Positions 1-8,260 of a stretch of 64,000 nt of DNA are shown here, one piece after another. Position numbers and translations under genes: made by a program. Each line of letters starts with the position of its first letter. Position 1 is the first letter of the stretch. Source of the DNA: Streptomyces marispadix (GTDB lineage Bacteria > Actinomycetota > Actinomycetes > Streptomycetales > Streptomycetaceae); NCBI RefSeq assembly GCF_022524345.1, contig NZ_JAKWJU010000002.1, positions 930,001 to 994,000 on the forward strand. The letters run 5' to 3'. The notes under the pieces are model-generated. The model did not search any database. It was not told the DNA's origin and saw only the letters and a list, made by a program, of their open reading frames with translations.

Positions 1-58
1 CAACGACAGCGCGATGCAGGTCACGAGGTTCTACGCGCTCGCAGTCGACCCGGACTGA
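1..58 (+). CDS. C-terminal end of an unidentified protein
   Basis: The window opens inside a reading frame (second base is codon position 1) that encodes 18 residues ending ALAVDPD and stops at TGA 56-58. Too little is present to assign a family. It reads toward the convergent hypothetical gene whose stop is at 158. Confidence 0.4.
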   Translation, partial: NDSAMQVTRFYALAVDPD

Positions 59-76
59 GGACGCGACGCGAGGACG

Positions 77-127
77 GACAGGTCACGAGGGCGGACAGGT
101 CACGAGGGCGGACAGGTCACGAGGGCG
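77..127. repeat. Three tandem 17-bp repeats
   Basis: Three exact copies of the unit GACAGGTCACGAGGGCG lie head to tail at 77-93, 94-110 and 111-127, with the first four bases of a fourth copy. They fill the gap between two convergent genes. A 17-bp unit is not a multiple of three, so this is not protein-coding. No function is evident. Confidence 0.9.
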
Positions 128-157
128 GACATGAGGCGAAGTCGAGCCGCCCAGCGC

Positions 158-1795
158 TCAGTTCAGCCGGCTGCGCGCCTTGAACGCAGCCTTGCGTGCG
201 TCCTTCGCCGTCTGCTTGTCGGGGTGTACGCGGCCCATCGCCTCCAGGACATGGCCCGTCGCCGGATGGTCGACCTTCCACGCCTTGTCGAAGAAGCCCG
301 CGTGCTGGTCCACCAACCCCTGTACCAGGCCCTGAAGTTCGGCGGCCTCGCCCGCGGTCGCAAGCTGCGCCGCGATCGTGTCGACGGTCAGCCAGAAGAC
401 CATCTCCTCGTCCGGCTGCGGCACGTTGTCCGCCCCGTGCTCCACGAGCCAGACCCTGGCCAGTCCGCCGAGCTGGCGGTCCTCCAGTACGTCGCGCAGC
501 GCCGGTTCGGCGTCCGTACCGATGAGCGAGAGGGCCTGCTGGCAGGAGAGGCGGCGCGACGGCGCGGCCTCGTCCGATCCCCGGGCCGCCGTGAGCAGTT
601 CGCGTGCCGCCTGGAGGGGCGTACGGGCGGCGAGCCAGGACTCGATCTCCGCCTGCGCGTTCTCCTCGGTGTACGCGCTCAGCGCGCCCAGCAGCCTCGA
701 AGCGTCCACGTCGGCGAGATCCCCGACGGCGGGCGCCTCGGCACCCGCCTCCAGCAGGCGCTGCCGTACGCCGTGGATGCCCAGCGGGGTCAGCCGGACC
801 ATGCCGTAGCGGGAGACGTCCTCGTCGTCGAGGCTCTCCGGCAGCTCCACGTCCTCGTCGGCCTCCTCGGTCAACGCCTCATCGACCGGCTGGTATTCGA
901 CGAGTCCGGTGGGCGCGAGCATCCGGAACTGCTCGTCGAGCTTCATCATCGCCGCCGACACCTCTTCGAGCACGGCATCGGTCGGCTCCTCCATGTCGTC
1001 CGGGACGATCATCGAGGCGGCGAGCACCGGCAGCGGCACCATCGCACCGGCCGACACTGCCTGGTCGGTCGCGGTGAGGACGTAGAGGTTGCCGAGGGCG
1101 CCGTCGAGGAAGTCGGCCTCCTGCTCCGGATTCCAGTCGAGGGAGTCGAGGTCGATGGCCTCCGGGTCGACCTGGCCGTCCTCGCCGGTGACATCGTCCA
1201 GACCGCCGATGAGGTCCTCGAAGCTCGGCGTGGCGGCGTCGGCGAGCACGCTCTCCATGCCGCCCTGCCAGATGTCCAGTACGTCGTGCGGGGAGCCTTC
1301 GCCGCGCAGCAGGGGGAGTTCGGGGCCCGGGCGTGCGGTGCCCACGGGTTCCTCGGTGAGGGAGGAAGCCGCGCCGGCGGGGGCCGTCCCGGGGGCGTCC
1401 GAGTGCTCCTCGCCCGTGGCCTCGTCCTGTTCGCGCGCCGGACCGTCCGCGCCCTCCTCGTGGCCCTCGTCGTCCTCGACCTCCAACAGGCCCGTGTCGA
1501 CGGCGAGTTGCCACGCCTGCGCCGTGTGCATCTCCCCGTCCTCGTCGTCGGTGAGGCCGAGTTGGGCGACCGCCTCCTTCAACTGCGGTGCGAGCAGCTC
1601 ACCCCCGGCACCGACGGGCACCCCGTCCGCGCCTCCCCCGGCGGGACCGGTGCCCTCTCCCCCGGCCCAGGCCGCGAGCCGTGCCGCCCATGAGAAGAGC
1701 GGTGCGGCCAGTGCGTCACGCGCGAGTTCGGCTTCGGAGGACAGCCGCACGGGCGGCATGGCGGGACGGTCGCCACCGGTCGTTTCACCGGACAT
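158..1795 (-). CDS. Large acidic conserved hypothetical protein
   Basis: About 545 residues, strongly acidic in the middle (runs of E/D between roughly 90 and 150 and near 320) and basic at the extreme C-terminus. No signal peptide or membrane segment is visible. A stretch reading YGMVRLTPLGIHGVRQRL (around 335) resembles the recognition part of winged-helix proteins, and the N-terminal part contains an AQAW...GLLEV segment also seen in actinobacterial proteins of unknown function. An ATG at 1807 sits directly against the AGGAG sequence, leaving no spacer, so the ATG at 1795 (12-base spacer) is preferred. A TACGCT hexamer at 1857-1852 on this strand could be the -10 element. Function unknown. 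Confidence 0.75.
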   Translation of the reverse strand: MSGETTGGDRPAMPPVRLSSEAELARDALAAPLFSWAARLAAWAGGEGTGPAGGGADGVPVGAGGELLAPQLKEAVAQLGLTDDEDGEMHTAQAWQLAVDTGLLEVEDDEGHEEGADGPAREQDEATGEEHSDAPGTAPAGAASSLTEEPVGTARPGPELPLLRGEGSPHDVLDIWQGGMESVLADAATPSFEDLIGGLDDVTGEDGQVDPEAIDLDSLDWNPEQEADFLDGALGNLYVLTATDQAVSAGAMVPLPVLAASMIVPDDMEEPTDAVLEEVSAAMMKLDEQFRMLAPTGLVEYQPVDEALTEEADEDVELPESLDDEDVSRYGMVRLTPLGIHGVRQRLLEAGAEAPAVGDLADVDASRLLGALSAYTEENAQAEIESWLAARTPLQAARELLTAARGSDEAAPSRRLSCQQALSLIGTDAEPALRDVLEDRQLGGLARVWLVEHGADNVPQPDEEMVFWLTVDTIAAQLATAGEAAELQGLVQGLVDQHAGFFDKAWKVDHPATGHVLEAMGRVHPDKQTAKDARKAAFKARSRLN

Positions 1796-1996
1796 CAGCG
1801 CGTTCATCTCCTACGGGGGTGCTACCGGGTTGCGGGAAAACTGCGGCCCCCAGCGTAGACGGGAGTGTCCCGCACTGCCCGAATCGCGCGCCCGCGAACT
1901 CACGCCCGTCAGTGACGGTTCGGGAACCCTGCGTGCCATCGGACGGCGCACGGGCGGGAGTTGGGTAACGCATGTGCTCAATGGTCCGGCATCTGC

Positions 1997-2024
1997 TTGA
2001 CAAGTGAGATGAGCACGACAGACT
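1997..2024 (+). promoter_or_regulatory. Putative promoter of the secreted nuclease gene
   Basis: A perfect TTGACA (1997-2002) is followed after 16 bases by CAGACT (2019-2024), a plausible HrdB-type -10. The start codon is about 80 bases downstream, giving an untranslated leader. The -10 is only a moderate match. Confidence 0.4.
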
Positions 2025-2103
2025 TTTACGCGCGTAGAGATTACCGGTCCGTAATAACGTGCGCATTTGGAGAGTACGTCCGCCACCCCCACCGGAGGCT
2101 CCG

Positions 2104-3942
2104 TTGTCGTCCCGTCTCGCTCGTACCTCCGCACTGACCGCCGCTGCGGTGTGCGGATCCACTCTGCTCGTCATGACCGCCGTCTCCGCGTCCGGAAACA
2201 CGGCCGAGGAGGCACGTCTCCACGACATCCAGGGCAACACCCGTGTCTCGCCCTTCGCGGGCAAGCAGGTCACGGATGTGCCCGGCGTCGTCACCGCCGT
2301 ACGCGGCTTCGGCAAGGCGCAGGGCTTCTGGCTCCAGGACCCCAAGCCGGACGACGACCCCGCCACCAGTGAGGGCATCTTCGTCTTCACCGGCGGCGAG
2401 ACGCCCGACGTCGAACCCGGCGACTCCATACGGATATCCGGGAAGGTCGCCGAGTACTACCCGGGCGGCGAGGAAGCCGGCGGCCAGTCGGTCACCCAGC
2501 TCACCGACGCCAAGTGGAAGGCCGCCTCCAAGGCGAAGCAGAAGCTGCCCAAGGCGACCGCTCTGAACGCCGACCGCGTTCCGGACGCATACGTGCCCGA
2601 GGGCAAGGGCGACGACGGCAACATCGAGTCGCTGAAGCTCCAGCCCACCAAGTACGCGCTGGATCTCTACGAATCGCTCGAAGGCATGCGCGCCGGCGTC
2701 AAGGACGCCCCGGTGACCGGCCCCACCACGGAGTTCGGCGAACTGTGGGTCACCGCCGACCCCGACGAGCACCCGACCCCACGCGGCGGCACCCTCTACG
2801 GCGACTACGACCAGCAGAACGGCGCCCGGATGAAGGTCAGTTCGCTACTGCCGCGCGAGGAGCACCCGTTCCCGAAGGCAGACGTCGGCGACGCCCTGAG
2901 CGGCACCACCGCCGGTCCGGTCGACTACGACAACTTCGGCGGCTACACCGTACGAGCCACGACCATGGGCGAGTTGAAGGACAACAAGCTCAAGCGGGAG
3001 AAGACCGGCAAGCCCGGCGCGGACGAACTCTCCGTCGCCACCTACAACGTGGAGAACCTCTCGCCCGCGAGCGAGTCCTCCAAGTTCGACCGGCTCTCCG
3101 AGGCGCTCGTCGGCAACCTCGCCTCCCCCGACATCGTCGCCCTGGAAGAGGTGCAGGACGACTCCGGCCCCGACGACGACGGCACCGTCTCCGCGGGCAA
3201 GACATTGGACAAGCTGACCGCCGCGATCAAGAAGGCGGGCGGCCCCTCGTACGAGTCCCGCCAGATCGACCCGGAGAACAACGCCGACGGCGGCCAGCCC
3301 GGCGGCAACATCCGTGTCGCCTTCCTCTTCAACCCCGACCGCGTCGAGTTCGCCGACCGCAAGGGCGGCGACGCCACCACGGCGGTGAAGGTGACCGACG
3401 ACGGCGGCAAGCCGAAGCTGTCCGCCAACCCCGGACGCATATCCCCGCAGGAGGAGGCCTGGAAGGAGAGCCGCAAGCCGCTGGCCGGTGAGTTCACCTT
3501 CAAGGGACGCCAAGTCTTCGTCGTCGCCAACCACTTCAGCTCCAAGGGCGGCGACCAGCCGATGGAGGGCCGCAACCAGCCGCCCACCCGCGAGTCGGAG
3601 AAGCAGCGCACCGCGCAGGCGGAACTCGTCAACTCCTTCGCGAAGAAGGTCGAATCCGTCGACAAGAAGGCCGCGGTCATCGCCGCCGGCGACTTCAACG
3701 ACTTCCCCTTCTCCCCCGCCCTGGACGCCATGCGCAAGGGCGGCGTCTTCAGCAGTCCCATGGACGAGCTGCCCGCCGGCGAACGCTACGGCTACGTCTT
3801 CAACGGCAACTCGCAGGTCCTCGACCACGCGGTGACCAGCCCCGGCGTCGGCAAGGTCGAGTACGACATCGTCCACATCAACGCCGAGTTCCACGACCAG
3901 GCCAGCGACCACGACCCCTCCGTGATCCGCCTCAAGCCGTAA
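2104..3942 (+). CDS. Secreted endonuclease/exonuclease/phosphatase-family nuclease
   Basis: 612 residues. It begins with a signal peptide (basic SSRLAR then a hydrophobic run ending near ASG), followed by an OB-fold-like segment (VPGVVTAVRG...GFWLQDP) typical of extracellular nucleases, then a C-terminal endonuclease/exonuclease/phosphatase domain. Catalytic motifs are visible: VATYNVENL, DIVALEEVQD, ANHFSSKGGD, AAGDFNDF and the terminal SDHDPSVI. It therefore probably hydrolyses extracellular DNA or RNA with a divalent metal, supplying phosphate and nucleosides. The TTG at 2104 is chosen because GGAGG lies five bases upstream (2094-2098) and the next residues form the n-region of the signal peptide. 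The frame remains open upstream to 2059 but without a ribosome site. Confidence 0.88.
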   Translation: MSSRLARTSALTAAAVCGSTLLVMTAVSASGNTAEEARLHDIQGNTRVSPFAGKQVTDVPGVVTAVRGFGKAQGFWLQDPKPDDDPATSEGIFVFTGGETPDVEPGDSIRISGKVAEYYPGGEEAGGQSVTQLTDAKWKAASKAKQKLPKATALNADRVPDAYVPEGKGDDGNIESLKLQPTKYALDLYESLEGMRAGVKDAPVTGPTTEFGELWVTADPDEHPTPRGGTLYGDYDQQNGARMKVSSLLPREEHPFPKADVGDALSGTTAGPVDYDNFGGYTVRATTMGELKDNKLKREKTGKPGADELSVATYNVENLSPASESSKFDRLSEALVGNLASPDIVALEEVQDDSGPDDDGTVSAGKTLDKLTAAIKKAGGPSYESRQIDPENNADGGQPGGNIRVAFLFNPDRVEFADRKGGDATTAVKVTDDGGKPKLSANPGRISPQEEAWKESRKPLAGEFTFKGRQVFVVANHFSSKGGDQPMEGRNQPPTRESEKQRTAQAELVNSFAKKVESVDKKAAVIAAGDFNDFPFSPALDAMRKGGVFSSPMDELPAGERYGYVFNGNSQVLDHAVTSPGVGKVEYDIVHINAEFHDQASDHDPSVIRLKP

Positions 3943-3964
3943 GGCTGCACGAACCGTTCCGGCC

Positions 3965-4003
3965 CGCCGGCGGGCGCCCTTGAGGGTGGGGCGCCCGCCG
4001 GCG
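3965..4003 (+). terminator. Intrinsic terminator after the nuclease gene
   Basis: A 15-bp perfect inverted repeat (3965-3979 with 3989-4003, arm CGCCGGCGGGCGCCC) and a 9-base loop lie 22 bases after the stop. There is no long T tract, as usual in Streptomyces. Confidence 0.8.
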
Positions 4004-4022
4004 TTCGCGCGTGACCTGTTCT

Positions 4023-4172
4023 CAGCGTGGTCGTCAGATCGACGGGCGTCCCGAAGTCGCCGACGAGTTCGCGGCGGTACCCTGCGGCGCCCTTGGGCTC
4101 CGTATAGAGATGGCACCGGCCGACGTACGGGTCGGCGATCAGATAGACCAGGACGCCCGCGTCCCGCTCGGT
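4023..4172 (-). pseudogene. Remnant of an Uma2-family nuclease gene
   Basis: Reverse-strand translation gives TERDAGVLVYLIADPYVGRC, then HLYTEP...GYRRELVGDFGTPVDL. This matches the C-terminal half of Uma2/DUF820 proteins (known pattern: YA..GIPVYLLIDP....V.LYTEP....Y......FG..V.LP). The upstream part of that domain, with most catalytic residues, is missing, and the frame runs out through the neighbouring terminator. I read it as a decayed copy, lying between the nuclease terminator and the EI24 gene stop. Uma2 paralogs are abundant in Streptomyces. Confidence 0.6.
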
Positions 4173-4182
4173 ATGACGCTGC

Positions 4183-5130
4183 CTACCGAGGGCTTCCCCA
4201 CTGAGACCGCGGGTCAGGCGCCTGGGGCTTCGGCGCGCTGAATCCCGGCGCCTGCGCCGGGTGTTGAGGCTGAGCATGGGGCTGAGCTGAGGGCTGGGCC
4301 TGTCCATGCGCCTGAGCGTGGGTCTGAGCGTGGGTCCGGGGCGGCTCGTCGCCGAACCGGCCGCTCGCGGGGTCCTGCTCGTCGCCCGGTCCGCCGTCGT
4401 CCGTCAGGTCCCGTACCAGCAGGGCCGCGCCCGCGACCGCGCCCGGCATCAGCACGACCGCGACCAGCGGCACCAGGAAGGCCAGCACCAGCGGTACGCC
4501 GAAGCCGAGCGCCAGCGCCTTTCGGGTGCGGAGGATGCGCAGCCTCTCCCGTACCGGAATCCCCCGCCGCTGCATGGCGACCGAGACCAGTTCCAGGGTG
4601 AGGAAGAAGCCCGAGACGGCGAAGCCGAGCGCCGGTACGACGGTCTGGCCGATCGCCGGGAGGAAGCCGAGGAAGAAGAGCGGAACGGTGAACAGCAGCA
4701 TCCGCCACAGCACGTAGAGGCTGTCGCGGAGGGAGATCCACACCTCCGCCCACATCGGGCGGTCCGGGCCGGAGGGCGCGCCGCCCTCGGACTCCTCGAC
4801 CTGCTCCGACAGCTTCTCGTAGAAGGGGTCGCCGATCACCAGCGTCGCGGCGGTGAAGGTCAGCACCGAAACCAGCAGTGCCCCGAGCCACAGCAGCACC
4901 GCGAACAGCACGCGCAGCGAGTCCCGCCACAGGCCGTCCCAGCCGTCCGCGAAGGGCGTGGCCCAGGCGGCGATGTCGTCGGCGTAGAAGGCGAGGGCGG
5001 TGAGCGCGGCGACGTAGAGCACCAGGGCCACCAGCGCGGGCAGCAGGCCGAAGCCGAACCACCGCCCGTGGCCGAAGACCCACCGCTGCCCACGCCCCAA
5101 GTACCGCATCCCCGCGGTGAGATCACGCAT
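4183..5130 (-). CDS. EI24/CysZ-like integral membrane protein
   Basis: 315 residues with several hydrophobic segments (about residues 25-50, 70-100, 145-175, 180-205 and 225-260). The arrangement, including GDPFYEKLSEQVE after the second segment, is typical of the EI24 domain family (CysZ sulfate permease relatives). In actinobacteria the substrate is unknown. The C-terminal 70 residues are hydrophilic and repetitive, alternating AQ, HA and QP, and look disordered. The ATG at 5130 is chosen because TAGGCT (5143-5138) lies exactly seven bases upstream, consistent with a leaderless mRNA; the frame is open further upstream but unsupported. A dyad overlaps this promoter. Confidence 0.8.
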   Translation of the reverse strand: MRDLTAGMRYLGRGQRWVFGHGRWFGFGLLPALVALVLYVAALTALAFYADDIAAWATPFADGWDGLWRDSLRVLFAVLLWLGALLVSVLTFTAATLVIGDPFYEKLSEQVEESEGGAPSGPDRPMWAEVWISLRDSLYVLWRMLLFTVPLFFLGFLPAIGQTVVPALGFAVSGFFLTLELVSVAMQRRGIPVRERLRILRTRKALALGFGVPLVLAFLVPLVAVVLMPGAVAGAALLVRDLTDDGGPGDEQDPASGRFGDEPPRTHAQTHAQAHGQAQPSAQPHAQPQHPAQAPGFSAPKPQAPDPRSQWGSPR

Positions 5131-5160
5131 GCCCGTAAGCCTAATGGCCCACGGGCATGC
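5127..5160. promoter_or_regulatory. Dyad spanning the -10 region and start codon of the EI24 gene
   Basis: A perfect 10-bp inverted repeat, GCATGCCCGT (5127-5136) and ACGGGCATGC (5151-5160), brackets the TAGGCT -10 hexamer (5143-5138, minus strand) and contains the ATG in one arm. If transcription starts at the ATG, the far arm is not transcribed, so this would be an operator rather than an mRNA hairpin. Confidence 0.5.
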
Positions 5161-5228
5161 GGGACGCGGGGGCGGACGGCCGTGGCCGCGCGGCTGCGCG
5201 CAAGGGGCCGCCGATCCGGCCGGTGCGG

Positions 5229-6236
5229 TCAGTTGTGGCTGTGCAGCGCCTCGTTCAGTCCGCCCCAGGAGCCGCTGCGCTGGATGACCTCGACCTTGCC
5301 GGTGGTCGAATTGCGGCGGAAGAGAAGGTTGTCGGCGCCCGACAGCTCCAGCGCCTTGACGATCTGCCCGTCCGGCAGCGACACCCTCGTACCGGCCGTG
5401 ACGTACAGACCCGCCTCGACGACGCAGTCGTCCCCGAGGGAGATGCCGATGCCCGCCTCGGCGCCCAGCAGGCACCGCTCGCCGATGGAGATCGTCTCCT
5501 TGCCGCCGCCGGAGAGCGTGCCCATGATCGACGCGCCGCCGCCGATGTCGGAGCCGTCGCCGACCACGACGCCCGCGCTGATACGGCCCTCGACCATGGA
5601 CGTGCCGAGGGTGCCGGCGTTGAAGTTGATGAAGCCCTCGTGCATGACCGTGGTGCCCTCGGCCAGGTGCGCACCGAGCCGGGCGCGGTCGGCGTCGGCG
5701 ATGCGCACGCCCTTCGGCGCCACGTAGTCCGTCATGCGCGGGAACTTGTCGACGCTGGTGACGCTCAGGTGCTTGCCCGCGGCGCGTGCCGCGAGCCGCA
5801 CCTGCGCCAGCCGGTCGACGGCCACGGGGCCGAGGCTCGTCCAGGCGACGTTGGCCAGCAGCCCGAACTGGCCCTCCAGATTCAGCCCGTGGGGACGTAC
5901 GAGCCGGTGGCTGAGCAGGTGCAGACGCAGAAAGACGTCGTGGGTGTCGGCGGGCTTGTCGTCGAGCGAGCCGATGACCGTACGCACGGCGACGATCTCG
6001 ACCCCGCGCACCGGATCGGTGCCCAGCGCCCGCGGAGCGTCCTCTCCGAGTGCCTCGGCGGCGCGCTCCGGGCTGAGCCGCTCGCTCCCGGCGGGCCCCT
6101 CGGGGGACTCGACGAGTTCCGGCGCGGGGAACCAGGTGTCGAGGACGGTGTCCTCGCCGTCCTGGCCGGGTGCGATCGTGGCGAGCCCGACGGCGACGGC
6201 GCCGGTCGTACGGGTTGTGGTGGCTGCTTGCGTCAT
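5229..6236 (-). CDS. dapD: 2,3,4,5-tetrahydropyridine-2,6-dicarboxylate N-succinyltransferase
   Basis: 335 residues. DapD transfers succinyl from succinyl-CoA to tetrahydrodipicolinate in the diaminopimelate/lysine pathway in the cytoplasm, feeding peptidoglycan. The N-terminus ([12 protein letters not shown]...[11 protein letters not shown]) and the central left-handed beta-helix repeats ([55 protein letters not shown]) match the actinobacterial DapD group. Length is normal. A GTG at 6245 is also in frame, but it overlaps a TAACGT -10 hexamer (6249-6244) that sits exactly seven bases before the ATG at 6236, so the ATG is preferred and the mRNA is probably leaderless. Confidence 0.93.
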   Translation of the reverse strand: MTQAATTTRTTGAVAVGLATIAPGQDGEDTVLDTWFPAPELVESPEGPAGSERLSPERAAEALGEDAPRALGTDPVRGVEIVAVRTVIGSLDDKPADTHDVFLRLHLLSHRLVRPHGLNLEGQFGLLANVAWTSLGPVAVDRLAQVRLAARAAGKHLSVTSVDKFPRMTDYVAPKGVRIADADRARLGAHLAEGTTVMHEGFINFNAGTLGTSMVEGRISAGVVVGDGSDIGGGASIMGTLSGGGKETISIGERCLLGAEAGIGISLGDDCVVEAGLYVTAGTRVSLPDGQIVKALELSGADNLLFRRNSTTGKVEVIQRSGSWGGLNEALHSHN

Positions 6237-6331
6237 GCCTGGCACGTTATCCGGCCCGCCGTGGGCGAGGCCAACCCGTCTCGGACGGCGGAAGAGACAC
6301 CGCCACCGGGGTCCGCGGGCGCGCGGAGCTG

Positions 6332-7006
6332 TCAGCTCTCGCCGGTGACTCGGGCGAGGGCCGAGCGGACCTCGGCGGCGTCGAACGGCCGGTCGGTGAG
6401 CAGCAGTTGCAGCAGCAGCCCGTCGATGAGCGCCACGAGGACGCGGGCGGTGGCGGCGTCCCGTGTGTGGCGGCCGACGACCTCGGCCATCTCGTCCAGC
6501 CAGGCGGCGGCGACGGGCTGGAGCGCGGGGCGGCGCAGCGCCGCGAGATACAGCTCGTACTCCAGGCGGATACGGCCGCGGCCTCCGTGTGCGTACTCCT
6601 CCAGCAGGCGTGTGAGGACGTCCGCGAGTCCGGGCTCGCCGTGGCAGGCGGCCGGTCCGCCGGGCGACCCCGGCTCGCCGCTCGGCCCCGGCCTGTCCAT
6701 ATCGGGCAGCGTCTGGGTCCTGTCCGTCTCGGGCGGCGCCTCGGTCCCGGCCGTCTCGGGCAGCGCCTCCGAAAGGGCCTCCGCCCAGCCCTTCATGGCG
6801 CTGCGCGGCTCGCTGCTCACCTCTTCCAGCGCGGCGACCAGCAGATCGTCGAGACCCGCGAAGTGGTACGTGGTGGATCCGAGCGGCACCCCGGCCTCCG
6901 CGGCGACCGTGCGATGGCTGAGCGCCGCTATGCCCTTCAACTCGACGATGCGGATGGCGGCTTCGATGATCCGCCGTCTGCGTTCGGGGTCGTAGCGGCG
7001 GGCCAT
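6332..7006 (-). CDS. TetR-family repressor, partner of the SMR efflux gene
   Basis: 224 residues. The N-terminal helix-turn-helix reads [20 protein letters not shown] followed by [20 protein letters not shown], the classical TetR DNA-binding pattern. Residues about 80-125 are a Pro/Gly/Glu-rich insertion, followed by a helical ligand-binding domain ending in [17 protein letters not shown]. The start codon overlaps the stop of the upstream SMR gene by one base (TGATG), so the two are translationally coupled in one operon. The perfect palindrome upstream of the SMR gene is the likely operator. It presumably represses the efflux gene and itself until a cationic drug binds; the ligand is unknown. 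Confidence 0.88.
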   Translation of the reverse strand: MARRYDPERRRRIIEAAIRIVELKGIAALSHRTVAAEAGVPLGSTTYHFAGLDDLLVAALEEVSSEPRSAMKGWAEALSEALPETAGTEAPPETDRTQTLPDMDRPGPSGEPGSPGGPAACHGEPGLADVLTRLLEEYAHGGRGRIRLEYELYLAALRRPALQPVAAAWLDEMAEVVGRHTRDAATARVLVALIDGLLLQLLLTDRPFDAAEVRSALARVTGES

Positions 7007-7326
7007 CAGTGGACCCCGCCGAGGTTGAGTACGACGACGCCCGCGATGACCAGCACGATCCCGGTGATCTTCAGCAGGGTGACCGACTCCCCGATGAAGG
7101 TGATGCCGATGGCGGCGATGGCCGCGGTGCCCACTCCGGCCCAGATGGCATAGGCGGTGCCCACCGCCATCGACTTGAGCGTCTGGGCGAGCAGTATGAA
7201 CGCCACCGCATAGCTGACGCCGGTGATCAGGGAGGGCAGCAGCTTGCTGAAGCCGTTGCTGTACTTCATCGCCGTGGTGCCGAGCACCTCCGCCAGGATC
7301 GCGCCCGCGAGCGTCACATAGACCAT
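7006..7326 (-). CDS. Small multidrug resistance (SMR) family efflux protein
   Basis: 106 residues with four transmembrane segments filling nearly the whole protein. The conserved membrane glutamate is in [16 protein letters not shown] (TM1), and the TM3 signature appears as [13 protein letters not shown] proteins work as dimers in the cytoplasmic membrane, exchanging protons for cationic compounds. The ATG at 7326 is chosen: TACGCT (7339-7334) lies seven bases upstream, predicting a leaderless message, and the upstream in-frame GTG at 7344 would lie inside the operator. First gene of a two-gene operon with tetR. Confidence 0.9.
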   Translation of the reverse strand: MVYVTLAGAILAEVLGTTAMKYSNGFSKLLPSLITGVSYAVAFILLAQTLKSMAVGTAYAIWAGVGTAAIAAIGITFIGESVTLLKITGIVLVIAGVVVLNLGGVH

Positions 7327-7335
7327 GCGTACGAG

Positions 7336-7355
7336 CGTACACAACGTTGTGTACG
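7336..7355. promoter_or_regulatory. Perfect 20-bp palindrome, likely TetR operator
   Basis: CGTACACAACGTTGTGTACG is a perfect palindrome overlapping the upstream part of the TACGCT -10 element of the SMR-tetR operon. A second, shorter dyad GTACGGCCGTAC (7351-7362) follows directly. Position and symmetry fit autorepression by the TetR protein encoded in the operon. Confidence 0.8.
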
Positions 7356-7423
7356 GCCGTACACGACACTGTGCGCAATCCCTGTCGAACGTAAGGATTC
7401 GGTCAGCGGTGCCCGGGGCGGGA

Positions 7424-7798
7424 TCAGTCCGCGAACTCGATAAGACTTCCGCGCGGCCTCAGCACGCAGAACTCATTGCCCTCGGGGTCCGCCAGCACGA
7501 CCCACGACCTCGCTTCGCCCTGGCCGATGTCCACGCGGCGCGCGCCCAGCGCGAGAAGGCGTTCGACCTCGGCGTCCTGGTCGTCGGGGGCGAGGTCGAA
7601 GTGCAGACGGTTCTTCACGGTCTTCTCGTCCGTGACCGGCATGAAGCAGATGCCCGTCGGCGCGGACGGGTCCGTCCCGATGACGACTTCGCGTTCCTTC
7701 TCGGACAGCACCCGCCAGTCCAGCGCCGCGCACCAGAAGGCCGCCAGGCCGGGCAGATCGTGTGCGTCGACGACGATGTGATGCAAGGAGACGGCCAT
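7424..7798 (-). CDS. VOC (glyoxalase/bleomycin-resistance) family protein
   Basis: 124 residues with a VOC beta-alpha-beta-beta-beta layout: SLHHIVVDAHDLPGLAAFWC at the N-terminus, then ...LHFDLAPDDQDAEVERLLALGA and the closing VVLADPEGNEFCVL. These are metal- or ligand-binding folds used by dioxygenases, glyoxalases and drug-binding proteins; the substrate cannot be inferred. The ATG at 7798 starts the domain directly; a further in-frame ATG (7834) would add an unrelated prefix. An inverted repeat covers the start codon. Confidence 0.8.
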   Translation of the reverse strand: MAVSLHHIVVDAHDLPGLAAFWCAALDWRVLSEKEREVVIGTDPSAPTGICFMPVTDEKTVKNRLHFDLAPDDQDAEVERLLALGARRVDIGQGEARSWVVLADPEGNEFCVLRPRGSLIEFAD

Positions 7799-7827
7799 GG
7801 CCCCAGGATGTCGGGGGCCATGGCCGT
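7791..7827. repeat. Perfect 14-bp inverted repeat covering the VOC gene start
   Basis: ACGGCCATGGCCCC (7791-7804) and its exact complement at 7814-7827 are separated by nine bases. The ATG of the VOC gene lies in one arm and a duplicated out-of-frame ATG in the other. It could be an operator, or an mRNA hairpin hiding the start codon if transcription begins further upstream. Confidence 0.7.
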
Positions 7828-7895
7828 CGTGCACGCGATATTCCCGCGTGGCCGGCCGGATCAGAGCCGACCGGTACGTCCGCGCGGTGCGGGTG

Positions 7896-7914
7896 CGCGT
7901 CCGACGCGGACGCG
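7896..7914 (-). terminator. Hairpin at the end of the suf operon
   Basis: CGCGTCCG (7896-7903) and CGGACGCG (7907-7914) form an 8-bp perfect stem with a three-base loop, 16 bases beyond the sufT stop. Compact GC stem without a T tract. Confidence 0.5.
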
Positions 7915-7930
7915 GGAGATCAGATCCCGC

Positions 7931-8260
7931 TCAGACGTTGAATCCGAGCGCCCGGAGCTGCTCCCGCCCGTCGTCGGTGATCTTGTCCGGGCCCCACGGG
8001 GGCATCCAGACCCAGTTGATCTTCAGCTCGTCGACGATGCCCTCGGTCGCGGACTTCGCCTGGTCCTCGATGACGTCCGTCAGCGGACAGGCGGCGGAGG
8101 TGAGCGTCATATCGATCGTCGCGACGTTCGAGTCGTCGATGTGGACCCCGTAGATCAGGCCCAGGTTGACGACGTCGATGCCCAGCTCCGGGTCGACCAC
8201 GTCGAGCAGCGCCTCGCGGACCTCGTCCTCGCTCGCGGGCTTCGCGGTGGTCTCGGTCAT
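7931..8260 (-). CDS. sufT: SufT/MIP18 (DUF59) metal-sulfur cluster assembly factor
   Basis: 109 residues. The MIP18/PaaD-like core is clear: EVREALLDVVDPELGIDVVN, LGLIYGV, DMTLTSAACPLTDVIEDQ with the conserved cysteine in AACPL, and WMPPWGPDKITDDGREQLRALGF at the end. SufT proteins assist maturation of Fe-S proteins. The ATG overlaps the last four bases of sufU (ATGA), placing it as the last gene of the suf operon. Confidence 0.9.
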   Translation of the reverse strand: MTETTAKPASEDEVREALLDVVDPELGIDVVNLGLIYGVHIDDSNVATIDMTLTSAACPLTDVIEDQAKSATEGIVDELKINWVWMPPWGPDKITDDGREQLRALGFNV

